The notes under the pieces were generated by a model. It saw only the letters and a list, made by a program, of their open reading frames with translations, was not told the DNA's origin and ran no database searches. A stretch of DNA of 64,000 nt from contig JACKBU010000006.1 in the NCBI GenBank assembly GCA_020634395.1, positions 124,001 to 188,000 on the forward strand, in the 5' to 3' direction. The position numbers and the translations under genes were made by a program. This document shows positions 43,871 through 53,217 of this stretch, piece after piece. Origin of the DNA: Ardenticatenaceae bacterium. GTDB lineage: Bacteria > Chloroflexota > Anaerolineae > Promineifilales > Promineifilaceae. Positions within the stretch are counted from its first letter, which is position 1, and each line of letters begins with the position of its first letter.

Positions 43871-44671
43871 TCATTCTCGGCGCGAAATTGAGGCCAGGGG
43901 CGCATCCTCACGCACCAAAACTTCCGGCCAGAACAGCAGAGACTGCGACAACAGAATAATCGCCAGCACGTAGGTCGGCGAAATCAGGAAAACCAGCGGC
44001 GTTTCGGGGTCCACAAACACCATGTGCCCGATAAGCGCATCGGAGAACACAAACGAAGCAGCACCCAATGCCGCCGCCACCCGGAAAAGCAGCGGCCGCT
44101 GCCTGTAAGCCAGTCCCAGCCAGACCACCAGAGCCATCAGGCCCAGGGCGGCGACGTAAGGAGCCACAATAAGCGTCAGGGGTCCATTGTAGACAAACAA
44201 GACGTAGACCAGCGGCGTAACGATAAGCCAAAATGAGGTAAGCAGCGACGGCCGCCTCAACACCACCGAACGCCAGATTCGCCGAGGCTGGAGATGCAAG
44301 ATGCCGCTGAAGGCGGCCATCAGGCACAGGTGCATCACCAGGTAGATGCCCGCGCCCAGGTAGAAGTTCCAGGTAATGGCCACCGTAGCAACCAGCCCCA
44401 CGACCATAGCCGCCACTATCACATTCAGGTAACGACGCGGGTGCAGCGGCAGGTCAGGCAGCGGATTGGTGGCCTGCACGGCCGTCTCAAATCGCCCTTC
44501 ATCCACCGTCCACCAACGCAGCACCACCACAGCCGCCAGCACCATGCCGCTGGCCGACCAGGCAACAGGCAACGGCCGTTCGCCGGTGCGTATACGGATA
44601 CTTTCGGCCAATAGAATCACCACAAAGGCCAGAATGCTTAACCCCCAAGGGATAATGGCTCGCCTGTTCAC
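43871..44671 (-). CDS. YhhN/TMEM86-family membrane protein
   Basis: 266 residues from GTG 44671, chosen because AAGGAGG lies 5 bases upstream; an upstream ATG at 44722 lacks a ribosome site. About eight helices. The C-terminal part (AALGAASFVFSDALIGHMVF, then SPTYVLAIILLSQSLLFW) matches the YhhN/TMEM86 pattern, a family that includes lysoplasmalogenases cleaving vinyl-ether lipids. The N-terminal two helices and acidic loop are less conserved. Stands alone on the minus strand. Confidence 0.72.
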   Translation of the reverse strand: MNRRAIIPWGLSILAFVVILLAESIRIRTGERPLPVAWSASGMVLAAVVVLRWWTVDEGRFETAVQATNPLPDLPLHPRRYLNVIVAAMVVGLVATVAITWNFYLGAGIYLVMHLCLMAAFSGILHLQPRRIWRSVVLRRPSLLTSFWLIVTPLVYVLFVYNGPLTLIVAPYVAALGLMALVVWLGLAYRQRPLLFRVAAALGAASFVFSDALIGHMVFVDPETPLVFLISPTYVLAIILLSQSLLFWPEVLVREDAPLASISRRE

Positions 44672-44994
44672 AACGTCCTCCTTGTCTAGGCTATTCCCTC
44701 CGCTGAAAATGTCGCCAATCAACTATGAACCTAGTCAGACACTAACCACGAAAATTCTATGCCAGATCGACGCAGGCTACCACTGAATGAGATGACCTTC
44801 TCCCACTGCCCAAATTTTGGCGCAATTCAGGCCTCATCCTTTACAATGTTCCCCACGGTAAACGCCAAAGAATGAGCCAGGATGGAGTAGGGTTACGGCG
44901 ATCATTCTCTGTCCCAGTCCGACATTACCGGGCACGGACTGTCGGGCAGCGCGGCACAATTTCGACTATGCTGTAAAAAACAGGAGATCAAAAC
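44672..44994. other. Divergent intergenic region
   Basis: About 320 bases between the YhhN-like gene and the AraC/GyrI-type regulator. I see no clear promoter, repeat or RNA gene in it. Confidence 0.5.
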
Positions 44995-45870
44995 GTGGAT
45001 TCACTGGAGAGAATGAACCTCGCCCTGGCCTACGTCGAAGACAATCTGGGCGACGAAATTGACTGGCAGCAGGTGGAACGGCTGGCCCTATGCTCGGAAT
45101 ATCATTTTAGGAGAATGTTCTCCTATCTGGCCGGGGTTCCCCTCTCCGAGTACGTCCGGCGGCGGCGGCTGACGCTGGCTGCTTTTGACTTGCAGCACAG
45201 CGAGGTGTCGGTGATTGATACGGCCGTTAAATACGGCTACAGTTCGCCCGACGCCTTCACCAGAGCCTTCGCCGCCCTGCACGGCGTCACCCCGACCGAG
45301 GCCAGAACCACCGGGCAGCCGCTCAAAGCGTATCCACGCATGACCTTCCAATTCACCATCCGAGGAGCAAGTGAGATGAACTATCGCATTGAAGAAAAAG
45401 CCGCCTTTGGCATCGTCGGCCTGATGAAGCGGGTGAAGCTGGTTTACGAAGGTGTCAATCCAGAAATCGCCGCTATGTGGGCCACCCTGGACGAAAATAC
45501 GATTGCCGTCCTAAAAGACCTATCCAATGTGGAACCCCGAGGCTTCGTTAGCGCCTCGACGAACTTTTCCGAAGGGCGCCTGGAAGGCAGCGAGCTGGAC
45601 CACTACATCGGCGTAGCGACCACGCAGCCAACGCAGGCCAACCTGACCCGATTGGCCGTGCCCGCCTCGACCTGGGCCGTGTTTGAGTCGGTGGGACCGT
45701 TCCCGGAAACGCTGCAAAACATTTGGGGGCGCATCTATGCCGAGTGGTTTCCTTCATCCGGTTACGAGCAAGCACAGGGACCAGAGATGTTGTGGAACGC
45801 CGACAAAGATGTACAGTCACCTACGTTTCGCAGTGAAATCTGGATTCCGGTGAAAAAACAGAACCTGTAA
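44995..45870 (+). CDS. AraC-family regulator with GyrI-like effector domain
   Basis: 291 residues from GTG 44995, with CAGGAGA upstream. The N-terminal AraC helix-turn-helix pair covers about 5-105 ([42 protein letters not shown]). A GyrI-like/SOUL-type small-molecule-binding domain fills about 125-290 ([48 protein letters not shown]). This is the Rob/BmrR-like architecture that senses hydrophobic compounds. No obvious target gene is adjacent. Confidence 0.9.
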   Translation: MDSLERMNLALAYVEDNLGDEIDWQQVERLALCSEYHFRRMFSYLAGVPLSEYVRRRRLTLAAFDLQHSEVSVIDTAVKYGYSSPDAFTRAFAALHGVTPTEARTTGQPLKAYPRMTFQFTIRGASEMNYRIEEKAAFGIVGLMKRVKLVYEGVNPEIAAMWATLDENTIAVLKDLSNVEPRGFVSASTNFSEGRLEGSELDHYIGVATTQPTQANLTRLAVPASTWAVFESVGPFPETLQNIWGRIYAEWFPSSGYEQAQGPEMLWNADKDVQSPTFRSEIWIPVKKQNL

Positions 45871-45909
45871 CCGTCTGAAAGTCGGCAAAAACGAGTGGGG
45901 ACCAGATAG

Positions 45910-46557
45910 CTATGGCTCAATGCCGGCTGATGGATGAACCATGGGCCGGTAACCGCCAGCCAGGGCCTGAACAATCGAACGGGGAGTTAGCACGACGACC
46001 TGGATGTCAGGAGGGCGCTGCCCTGGCGTCAGGTAGCCAACGGCCGTCCAGGGGTACAAGCGCTCGCCCCAAACCAGATACGGCGCACCATCCCCGGCCA
46101 CAAACGTCCCATTGGGCAGTTCCGCTAACGGTGCCGGGTACGTCCGTTTGCGCCGGTCTTTGATGCGTCGGGCCGGGGTCAGACGCTCCGCGTGCAATAC
46201 CGCATCGATTTGACCGGCTTTCAGACGGCCGTCCCCCACTAATTCGGAGTTGGCCGCACGCCAGGCGTTGCGAAAAGATTCAGCCTTTTCGCGCTGACAC
46301 TCGAAGCACGGCCGGTGGCCCGCCGCCAGGGCTGTGGCTTCATCCAGAAAAAACAATTCCGTGTATTTCCCCGGACTCATCACGGCTCTGCGCCGGCCTT
46401 TGAACTCCAGAAGGCAGAAAATCCAGGCTTTGTGCTGGTAAGGGCGCACGATTTGCTGCTGCTCATCGTGCAAGATGCCGCGATTGCCCATCAAGGTGCC
46501 TCGGGCGCTGGTGGCTATGATTTCTCCGTAGGGGGTTACGCGATTCTGTTTCGGCAT
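45910..46557 (-). CDS. Conserved hypothetical protein with Ada-like Cys motif
   Basis: 215 residues. The N-terminal half contains KYTELFFLDEATALAAGHRP followed by CFECQR, resembling the zinc-binding Ada/YjgA-like pattern (F....A...GyRpCxxC). The middle is Arg/Lys-rich (ARRIKDRRKRTYPAPLAELP). The C-terminal third looks like a small beta domain (YLVWGERLYPWTAVGYL). Family seen widely in bacteria without known function; I do not assign one. Monocistronic. Confidence 0.7.
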   Translation of the reverse strand: MPKQNRVTPYGEIIATSARGTLMGNRGILHDEQQQIVRPYQHKAWIFCLLEFKGRRRAVMSPGKYTELFFLDEATALAAGHRPCFECQREKAESFRNAWRAANSELVGDGRLKAGQIDAVLHAERLTPARRIKDRRKRTYPAPLAELPNGTFVAGDGAPYLVWGERLYPWTAVGYLTPGQRPPDIQVVVLTPRSIVQALAGGYRPMVHPSAGIEP

Positions 46558-46559
46558 AG

Positions 46560-46832
46560 TGGCCTTATTTTTACCTGCAGGTCAATCTCTGGCAAGCCCT
46601 GTGCGCTAGAGCCAACGATATTCCCCGAACTGGGATAATCAAGGCCGCCACTGCGGATCATAGGCTGTCGGAAACGGCCGTAATCCTCCGCATCCCATAT
46701 CCGGTACTTTCCATCAGGCAATCCGTTGGATGACTTTTCCATTGACTTGCTCTTGGGCTTCTCGCTATACTGTACCTGAAAATGGGTCGCTTTGTTGGCG
46801 TTGTCCCACTCTGGAGAAGGCTGTAGCCCCCA
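46560..46832 (-). pseudogene. Decayed coding fragment, unknown
   Basis: An open minus-frame stretch bounded upstream by a TAG at 46833-46835 reads protein-like sequence (PEWDNANKATHFQVQYSEKP; GKYRIWDAEDYGRFRQPMI). It has an in-frame ATG at 46742 but no ribosome site, and its tail runs into the gene at 45910-46557. Not recognised; probably a remnant. Confidence 0.35.
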
Positions 46833-46949
46833 CTAACACACCCCTTCTGTGACATAGTTTCACCCCAGGCACCCGGTAAAATACCCCTTATGCGGCGGCT
46901 CTACTGATCTTCTAGATCTCACTTTTGCCCTTCTGTGAGGACATCCGTA

Positions 46950-47462
46950 ATGACTGGAGAAAAAGTCGAACTGACTCTTTACGCAATAGGCATCGTTGTC
47001 AGTGTTTATGCGATTGCCTTCTTCCTACTCAGCATACGTGCCAGTGGAAAATTGAAACTGCATATCACTTCTCTACAGAAAAAATACTCGATGTACTTGA
47101 AAATAATCCTGTTCGTTGTCTGGCTGACGACTGGAATCTTGATCCTAATTGATGCGCAAACTCTTCTTGATTTTGTTAAAGGGGCTTTTTGGTTAATCTT
47201 AGCTCTAGACATTATTCTTCTGGTCGTTAGCGGCGTAGACATCCGGGAAAAAGGTATTTTGTATAGGGGCCGCCTTATCCCCTGGGAGCGGATAGAAACT
47301 TTCGGATGGGAAAGGCTAGACAGCACAAACAGACTGAAAATAAACATTGGGAAGCCTTTATGGGGATTTCCCAAAGAAATTGCTTTCGACGTTCCAGCCG
47401 ACAAAATTGAAAAAACCGACTTGTTACTGAGCCAATATCTGCCTGGGGCTGTGCTTTTGTAG
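46950..47462 (+). CDS. Small membrane protein with PH-like C-terminus
   Basis: 170 residues from ATG 46950 (GAGGA about 9 bases upstream); a GTG at 46935 also opens the frame. Three helices at about 7-30, 46-62 and 73-95 precede a soluble tail with DIREKGILYRGRLIPWERIE, a beta pattern like bacterial PH/DUF5673 domains. It is more AT-rich than its neighbours, a possible sign of transfer. Function unknown. Confidence 0.62.
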   Translation: MTGEKVELTLYAIGIVVSVYAIAFFLLSIRASGKLKLHITSLQKKYSMYLKIILFVVWLTTGILILIDAQTLLDFVKGAFWLILALDIILLVVSGVDIREKGILYRGRLIPWERIETFGWERLDSTNRLKINIGKPLWGFPKEIAFDVPADKIEKTDLLLSQYLPGAVLL

Positions 47463-47639
47463 AAATGTGCCGAACACAAGTTCCCGTTTAAGCGTCCAGG
47501 GAAAACGAAGCGCCCCGCCGTATTGCACAGGACGGTCGCTGCCGGAAGCCTGGCGTTTCTTCGGACCACAATGGGCGCAAACGACCCGAGAACCCTATCC
47601 CGCCTGCCGGACACGGCGGCGCAGCGCCGCTTCCTGCTG

Positions 47640-48155
47640 CGCCGGGACACTCAAGGGTTAACGGCCGTTGCTCACTGCCATCAGCATTCATCACAAAAAT
47701 ATCCCAGTTGCCACGGCGATCGGAGGCAAAAGCAATCTGCGCGCCGTCAGGCGACCAGTCGGCGAACTGGTCGTTGGCGGCGTTGGCTGTCAGGCGCAGC
47801 AAGCCGGAACCATCGGCGTTGATCGAGTAGATTTCGTAATAGCCATCCCCGTCATAATCGGCGTCAAAGAGGAGCTGACGGCCGTCTGGCGACCATGCCG
47901 GGTGATCCTCGGCGGCTTCGGTGTTTGTCAGGTGGCGTGAATTGGCGCCGTCGACGGCCGTTTCCCTCATCCACTCAGCCCTGATTGCAGCGGTCATACT
48001 CCCCAAATAATGAGATTCGGCGCATCCAGGGCACGAGATCGCGTAAGAAATCTACGGATGTACCGGGCTGAACAGCCTGGATTCGGACCGTCGACTGGTG
48101 GTAGGACAGCCAGCGACATCTGTCCCATTCAGCGACCACATGTGACTACGGCTGA
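47640..48155 (-). pseudogene. TolB/PD40 beta-propeller remnant
   Basis: The minus frame from ATG 48006 encodes two PD40-type repeats (HPAWSPDGRQLLFDADYDGD; QFADWSPDGAQIAFASDRRG; then WDIFVMNADGSEQRPLT), after which the sequence loses homology near 47640. Upstream, in another frame, a coding-like stretch near 48010-48155 (VRIQAVQPGTSVDFLRDL) may be the broken 5' part. Too short for a working propeller and no ribosome site. Confidence 0.6.
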
Positions 48156-48299
48156 GATCTGGACCTGATTGACCTGCCATAATCGTAGATACAGGCACTG
48201 CTGCCAGATATAATACCCGCTATCTTTTCCGTTTACGCCGCCTTTGCATATAGATGCGCAATTTGCATTATCGGCGGCAACGGCCGATTGGAAGGCACT

Positions 48300-48695
48300 A
48301 TGTATGATGATCAACTCCATACCCTGTTAAGGCAGCCGATAATTGCCCGCTTCACCACGATTCGCCCGGATGGCTACCCCCACACCGTACCAGTCTGGTT
48401 TATGCTGGATGGCGATGACCTGCTGCTGTTTACGCTGCGCGATGCCCGTAAAGTCAAGAATGCCCTGGCCCATCCCAAAGGCTGCTTTTCGCTGGGCGGA
48501 GATCCGGCAGGCAGCCCTGGCTATCTGATCGATGGCGACCTGGTGGTGGAAGATGACCCTGAGCATCTCATGGCCGCGCGCATCACCAATCATTATGAGT
48601 CCCCGGAAAAAGCAGCGGAAGATCTGGCTGCCTGGCAGGATGAAAACTTTGTGGTGCTGCGGCTCAAGCCGAGGCGTGTGGTGCAGGTATCGTAG
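48300..48695 (+). CDS. PPOX/F420-type flavin-binding oxidoreductase
   Basis: 131 residues from ATG 48300, with GGAAGG upstream. The split-barrel core is shown by ARFTTIRPDGYPHTVPVWFM, LLLFTLRDARKVKNALAHPK and GYLIDGDLVVEDDPEH, typical of the pyridoxamine-phosphate-oxidase-like superfamily that binds FMN or F420. Substrate unknown. Stands alone; sequence is complete. Confidence 0.82.
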   Translation: MYDDQLHTLLRQPIIARFTTIRPDGYPHTVPVWFMLDGDDLLLFTLRDARKVKNALAHPKGCFSLGGDPAGSPGYLIDGDLVVEDDPEHLMAARITNHYESPEKAAEDLAAWQDENFVVLRLKPRRVVQVS

Positions 48696-48714
48696 TTTGG
48701 GAATCGTTCCGACC

Positions 48715-48999
48715 TTACGACTCTGGATCAAGCCCGAATACGCGAAGCTCCTGATCACAGCGACACGCTTTCGCGAACCGTGCGGCCCAGGCGATGGCTT
48801 CCTTGCGTGAAGGCAGCTCAAGTACAGTGAATCCGCCATTGAGCGGAGGCGCCCACGGGTAGCCTCCCTTTGCGAAGGTGAGGGTTGATATGCCCATATG
48901 TTCAAAGATTCGCGGTTCCTCCCCAAAGATAAAGCAGTCTGCTCGCTAGAAGCATTTTGCAGATATGCGCTGGATGGTTTCCGTCTGTTTGTGCACCAT
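48715..48999 (-). pseudogene. YCII-domain protein, broken by a stop
   Basis: ATG 48999 is preceded by AAAAGGAGCAA, a good ribosome site, but the frame meets TAG at 48946-48948. The same frame then continues with the C-terminal half of a YCII-related domain (NGGFTVLELPSRKEAIAWAA, ELRVFGLDPES). The DGPF motif and N-terminal half are missing. It follows the DHFR-like gene by 50 bases, so the two were probably an operon. Confidence 0.6.
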
Positions 49000-49048
49000 T
49001 TGCTCCTTTTGGGATTTAAGATACCTGGGCGGCGGCCTCGGATATCCG

Positions 49049-49669
49049 TCAGGAACCTGGATGGGTGCCAGGCGGACCGGCAAGCACTCTGGGGACGTAC
49101 TCTAGCAGCTGAATACGGCCGTCGAACGTCCGGCTGGCAACCATGTCCAGGGCAACATCGGGATAACCGTCGTAGATCCGGTCGGAGCCGGTGCTGCCGG
49201 TGATTACGGGGAAGACGACCACCCGGAAACGATCCACGAGGCCGGCCGTTAGCAGAGACCGGCACAATGCAAGGCTGCCGATGGTGCGCATCGAGCTGCT
49301 GCCTTCCCGCTTCATCTTTCTCACAGCCTCAACCGCATCCCCGTTGATTAGCCGGGTATTGGGCCACGGCAATGGAGGCTGCAGCGTCGAGGAGAACACT
49401 ACCTTGAACGCTTTAGCAAGCTCGGAAAAGGTCGCTTCTTCGTCGGTGGAAGACTCGGCCGTTTCTGAGGTTGCGGACGCGGCGGCGAATCCGGACATCA
49501 GACGGTACGTGTTCGCTCCCATCAAAATCGTATAGTCGCGTTCGGGCGCCTGATCGAGCCAGGCGAGATACTCAGGACCCTGAAGCCCCCACCAGCCGGG
49601 CCAGCCTTCTGCAGCGCCGTAGCCGTCGAGTGACGTAATAAAATCTACTAACAGTTCCTGCTTTGCCAT
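49049..49669 (-). CDS. Dihydrofolate-reductase-like (RibD C-terminal) protein
   Basis: 206 residues. The family hallmarks are the opening VDFITSLDGYGAAEGWPGWW, ILMGANTYRLM (cofactor-binding region) and GSLALCRSLLTAGLVDRFRV with FPVITGSTG near the end. This is the YwjB/YyaP-like DHFR-fold group, usually of unknown substrate; it is not a canonical folate enzyme. The insert at about 68-85 (SATSETAESSTDEEATFSEL) is Ser/Glu-rich and longer than usual. Confidence 0.85.
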   Translation of the reverse strand: MAKQELLVDFITSLDGYGAAEGWPGWWGLQGPEYLAWLDQAPERDYTILMGANTYRLMSGFAAASATSETAESSTDEEATFSELAKAFKVVFSSTLQPPLPWPNTRLINGDAVEAVRKMKREGSSSMRTIGSLALCRSLLTAGLVDRFRVVVFPVITGSTGSDRIYDGYPDVALDMVASRTFDGRIQLLEYVPRVLAGPPGTHPGS

Positions 49670-50094
49670 CTTAACTGCTCCTTTTATTACTTACTTAGCC
49701 TGTTTCTGTTTCAACGTCTCTGGCAGTCTTGAGTATCTTTTGGAAACGGCCGTAAACATCCGCTAAGTTCGAGTAATTTCCTTACTCATCGCTACTAACT
49801 GCTATATGTAAGTGATCATATCGCTTCCTCCTTTAGTCCGCCAAAAACAGGCCGCATCCCACCCCCTCCTGGCGTCCCGGTCAGTAGCAGTCGCTTGTCT
49901 CAACCCGCCGCTGTGGGCCTGCGCGGCTGCGGTTCCATCGGCAAAATACACCCGCGCCACACATCCTCGTTCCTTTGTTCCCGAACAGGGTGCACGCTTT
50001 TGCGTAAGCGAATAACACCCGAATAACACCTTCGTGGGATGACGTTCACCCCCTGCCGGGTCTATGCTTACCGTATCAATCTAAAGGAGTTTCC
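49670..50094. other. Intergenic region before the tandem-repeat locus
   Basis: About 425 bases with no recognised gene. It ends with an imperfect promoter-like pair (TGACGT-N17-TATGCT near 50041-50070) and a strong AAAGGAG site just before ATG 50095. Confidence 0.4.
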
Positions 50095-50436
50095 ATGAGC
50101 AAAAGCTCACCAACAGTGATGAAAATTGGCAATGAATTGCCGCTAATGGGCACGAGGGGGAAACGGCCGTTTCCCGTTCACTGTTACCTGTTCGCTGTTG
50201 ATGGTGGGAGAAACGCCCGCACAGTGTCATGCACCACCCGCACAGTGCCGTGCACCGCCCGCACAGTGCCATGCACCGCCCGCACAATGCCATGCACCGC
50301 CTGCACAGCGCCATGCACCGCCCGCGCAATGCCATGCACCGCCCGCACAATGCCGTGCACCGCCCGCACAGTGCCGTGCACCGCCCGCACAACCCTCGTC
50401 CCCACGGGGACGGCCGTTGCCGACGTGGGAACGTGA
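50095..50436 (+). CDS. Possible heptapeptide-repeat protein (doubtful)
   Basis: ATG 50095 has an excellent ribosome site (AAAGGAGTTTCC). The frame gives 113 residues: 40 residues without homology, then about eight copies of a seven-residue repeat of the form ARTVPCT, one Cys per unit, produced by the 21-bp tandem repeat. Because all frames are open across the repeat, the frame itself is weak evidence. Could be a real small secreted or Cys-rich protein or an accident of the repeat. Confidence 0.3.
   Translation: MSKSSPTVMKIGNELPLMGTRGKRPFPVHCYLFAVDGGRNARTVSCTTRTVPCTARTVPCTARTMPCTACTAPCTARAMPCTARTMPCTARTVPCTARTTLVPTGTAVADVGT
50218..50398. repeat. 21-bp tandem repeat, about 8.5 copies
   Basis: Units start at 50218, 50239, 50260, 50281, 50302, 50323, 50344, 50365, with a partial at 50386. 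The consensus is CGCACAGTGCCATGCACCGC plus C, with one to three changes per unit. There are no spacers, so it is a minisatellite, not a CRISPR. The length is a multiple of three and all six frames stay open. Confidence 0.92.
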
Positions 50437-50624
50437 TGGCAAGAGCGAGCGGGTGGATGCCGGCGTGGAAGGGGGAAACGGCCGTTTGTTTGCTCTGCTG
50501 GCCGTCATTACCGAGCCGATCTGCGTTGTGGTGGCGTGAGGGCTGCGCCTGACACCGCCGGTGCGACGGGCGCTGTAGAAGCCACTCCTTATATAGCGGC
50601 ACGCAGCCGAGATGGCAGCCTATT

Positions 50625-50876
50625 ATGAGCACAGGCAAACCTACGCTTACCCTCCATCGGCCGGTGCTGTACCAAATTATGGTACCCGGCATGCTGGATG
50701 AAAACTGGTCCGATTGGGCCACAGGACTGTCCATCACAACCACAAACGAGAGGGACAGCCAGCCGGTGACGGTGCTGACCGGCGAGATGGACCAGGCGGC
50801 GCTGCACGGGCTGCTGCGTCGTTTGTACGGGTTGGGTTTACCGCTGCTGGCCGTGCGCTGCGTGGCGTCCAATTGA
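50625..50876 (+). CDS. Small conserved hypothetical protein
   Basis: 83 residues. It reads as a compact alpha/beta protein: YQIMVPGMLDENWSDWATGL, VTVLTGEMDQAALHGLLRRL, ending in LPLLAVRCVASN. The pattern (LDxxWxxW... LTGxxxDQAALHGLLxxLxxLxLxLLxVxxV) recurs in small proteins of Chloroflexota and cyanobacteria as I recall; no function is known. It lies 10 bases before a serine hydrolase gene and may be cotranscribed. Confidence 0.7.
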   Translation: MSTGKPTLTLHRPVLYQIMVPGMLDENWSDWATGLSITTTNERDSQPVTVLTGEMDQAALHGLLRRLYGLGLPLLAVRCVASN

Positions 50877-50886
50877 GGAAAAGACC

Positions 50887-52002
50887 ATGAATATAAAGTT
50901 TTCTGTTTGTTTGTTTACACTTGGCTTCCTGCTGCTGCTCGGCTGCGGCGGTCCGTCGGCGGCGGAGATAGCGGCCGTGGATTACACGCCCCGGGCTGAC
51001 GGCGAATGGCCCACGTCGACACCCGAAGCCGAAGGGCTGGACCCGGCGCTGGTGGCAGAGCTGTATGCCAATGCCGCCCAAATGGAAAATATGTACAGCC
51101 TGCTGCTGTTCAAAAACGGCCGTTTGGTGGCTGAGGATTACTTCAACGGCGGCTCTCCGACCCAGCAGGTCAACATCCATTCCGTCACCAAAAGCATCAA
51201 CTCCGCGCTGGTGGGGTTGGCGCTGAAAGAGGGTTGTTTAACCAGCCTGGACCAAAAAATGATGGAATTCTTCCCGGAGTTTGACAATCGCCTCCGCGAC
51301 CCGCGCAAGCGGGAGATAACTATCCAGCAGATGCTGCAAATGCGCGCCGGCTATCCCTGGGAAGAGGCCACGGCCGAGGGAACAGAGCTGTTGTTCACTG
51401 GCTTCCACACGGCCGACCTCGTAAACGTGCCCCTCGCTCGTGACCCAGGCAGCGGCGCTGCGTACAGCAATTTAACCGCCCATCTGCTGGGCTTAATTGT
51501 GGCGCGGGCTTGCGACACGGATCTGAAATCGTTTGCCGACGAACACCTGTTTGGCCCGCTGGGGATAGAAGAAGGATTCTGGCAGACAGACTGGGATGGC
51601 GACTATCTGGGCTACTCCGATATCAATTTGACAGCCTACGATCTAGCCAAATTTGGCTTGCTGTACCTCAACGATGGTGAATACAACGGCCAGCAAATTG
51701 TCCCAGCCGACTGGGTGCATGACTCGCTACAAATGTACTCGGAAGATGTGTGGACGATCCGCGTCGGCCGTAATTGGGACGACAACGCTTATGGCTACCA
51801 GTGGTGGTCTATCCGCGCCGGCGACTACCGCTACAACCTGGCCTGGGGGCACGGCGGGCAGCAAATTGTGCTGCTGGATGACCTGGACATGATGCTCGTG
51901 GTCACGGTGGACCCGCTGCACCTGCAGCACGGCGACGAGCCGTGGCGGCTGGAAAAGGCGAGCTTGAATCTGGTGGCTGACTTTGTGGCCTCATTGCCGT
52001 AG
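50887..52002 (+). CDS. Beta-lactamase-family serine hydrolase lipoprotein (copy 1)
   Basis: 371 residues with lipobox LLGC at about 17-20. The class C beta-lactamase/esterase fold is shown by the catalytic SxxK motif (HSVTKSINSALVG, near residue 100), YSNLTAHLLGLIVAR with its Tyr-x-Asn, and the C-terminal HGG (WGHGGQQIVLLDDLDM). Members act as esterases or DD-peptidase-like enzymes; resistance activity is not implied. GAGGAAAAGACC precedes ATG 50887. A paralogue follows 17 bases downstream. Confidence 0.9.
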   Translation: MNIKFSVCLFTLGFLLLLGCGGPSAAEIAAVDYTPRADGEWPTSTPEAEGLDPALVAELYANAAQMENMYSLLLFKNGRLVAEDYFNGGSPTQQVNIHSVTKSINSALVGLALKEGCLTSLDQKMMEFFPEFDNRLRDPRKREITIQQMLQMRAGYPWEEATAEGTELLFTGFHTADLVNVPLARDPGSGAAYSNLTAHLLGLIVARACDTDLKSFADEHLFGPLGIEEGFWQTDWDGDYLGYSDINLTAYDLAKFGLLYLNDGEYNGQQIVPADWVHDSLQMYSEDVWTIRVGRNWDDNAYGYQWWSIRAGDYRYNLAWGHGGQQIVLLDDLDMMLVVTVDPLHLQHGDEPWRLEKASLNLVADFVASLP

Positions 52003-52019
52003 TCATGGAAGGTGATCAC

Positions 52020-53185
52020 ATGAAGAAAGTTGTTGGAAAACTGGGACTCGAACGGCCGTTGACCAATAAGCTAAACAGGCTCATCCGTATCGCCATCATC
52101 ATCCTGGTGATATGGGTGACAGGTGGATGCGGCGGTCCATCGCCTGAAGAATTGGAAACCGTGGAGTATGCACCCCTGTCCAGGAATGATTGGGACGTGT
52201 CAACACCTGAGGCGGAAGGTTTGGATCCACTGTTGGTCGCTAACCTGTATTACGATGCGAGTGAATTAGAGAAGATTTACAGCGTGCTGGTGGTTAAAAA
52301 CGGCCGTTTGATTGCCGAAGACTATTTCAATGAAGGGTCAGTGGCGCAGAAGGCCTTGGTGCAATCGGCGACCAAGAGTGTGACTTCAGCCCTGGTGGGA
52401 ATTGCCCTCGATCAAGGTTGTCTGTCTAGCATAGACCAGAAGATGTTCGCTTACTTTCCTGAATATGCCGACCGGGTCTCGGATTCACGCAAGCATGAAA
52501 TTACCATCCAAGACATGCTGCAAATGCGGGCTGGTTTTCCCCCGGAAGAAAGCGATCAAACATTGTGGGAAGCAGTTTGGTCCGGCAATTATGACCATCT
52601 CGTTGTTGATTTTCCCCTCACGCATGATCCCGGAACAGCGTTCCAGTATAGCAATCTGACCGCTCACTGGTTGGGAATTATTGTAGCCCGGGCGTGCGCT
52701 ACCGATCTCGAATCATGGGGCCGGGATTACCTGTTCCAGCCGCTTGGCGCAGAGGTGGGCAGATGGAGAAAGGATCTTGACGGCTATAACTGGGGCGCCG
52801 GAGAGCTGCATTTAACGGCCCGTGATGCGGCCAAGTTCGGCTTGCTTTATCTTCAGGATGGTGAATTTGCAGGAAACCAGATCATCTCCGCAAAGTGGGT
52901 GCATGATTCGTTGCAGACCTATGCGGAAAATGCTTATGAGAATATCAGCGGGTTCAAGGACATTGGCTATGGCTACCAATGGTGGTCCGCCACGGTGGGG
53001 ATCATCCGGTTAACTTTGCCTGGGGGCATGGCGGCCAGCTGATTGTGTTGGTCGATGACCTGGACATGGTGGTGGTGGTGACTTCGGATCCATTCTACGA
53101 GGTGTATGGATCGGAATCCTGGAAACATGAAAAGGCGAATTTCGAGCTGGTGGCGGATTTTATTGCCTCGTTACCGGAGGGGTGA
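52020..53185 (+). pseudogene. Beta-lactamase-family serine hydrolase lipoprotein (copy 2, frameshifted)
   Basis: Starts at ATG 52020 (AAGGTGATC upstream). It has a lipobox-like VTGGC, the SxxK motif (QSATKSVTSALVGIAL) and YSNLTAHWLGIIVAR. The frame is lost at the G-run 52997-53000 just after GYGYQWWSATVG, and ends early at 53042. Inserting one G would restore DHPVNFAWGHGGQLIVLVDD and the normal C-terminus up to 53185, matching copy 1. It is either a genuine recent frameshift or a sequencing error in the homopolymer. A full-length product would be about 388 residues. Confidence 0.85.
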
Positions 53186-53217
53186 TAACGGTGACGAGCG
53201 GGTACTAGGAGCTGAAA

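Noticed and set aside
48327..49265. 312-codon minus frame
   Set aside because: Antisense to the PPOX-like gene and out of frame with the YCII remnant and DHFR-like gene, both of which have clear family motifs.
50218..50398. CRISPR-like array
   Set aside because: Repeats are contiguous with no spacers, so it is a tandem repeat.
50081..50872. 263-codon minus frame
   Set aside because: Its open length comes from the tandem repeat and from the antisense of the small gene at 50625; repetitive composition, no homology.
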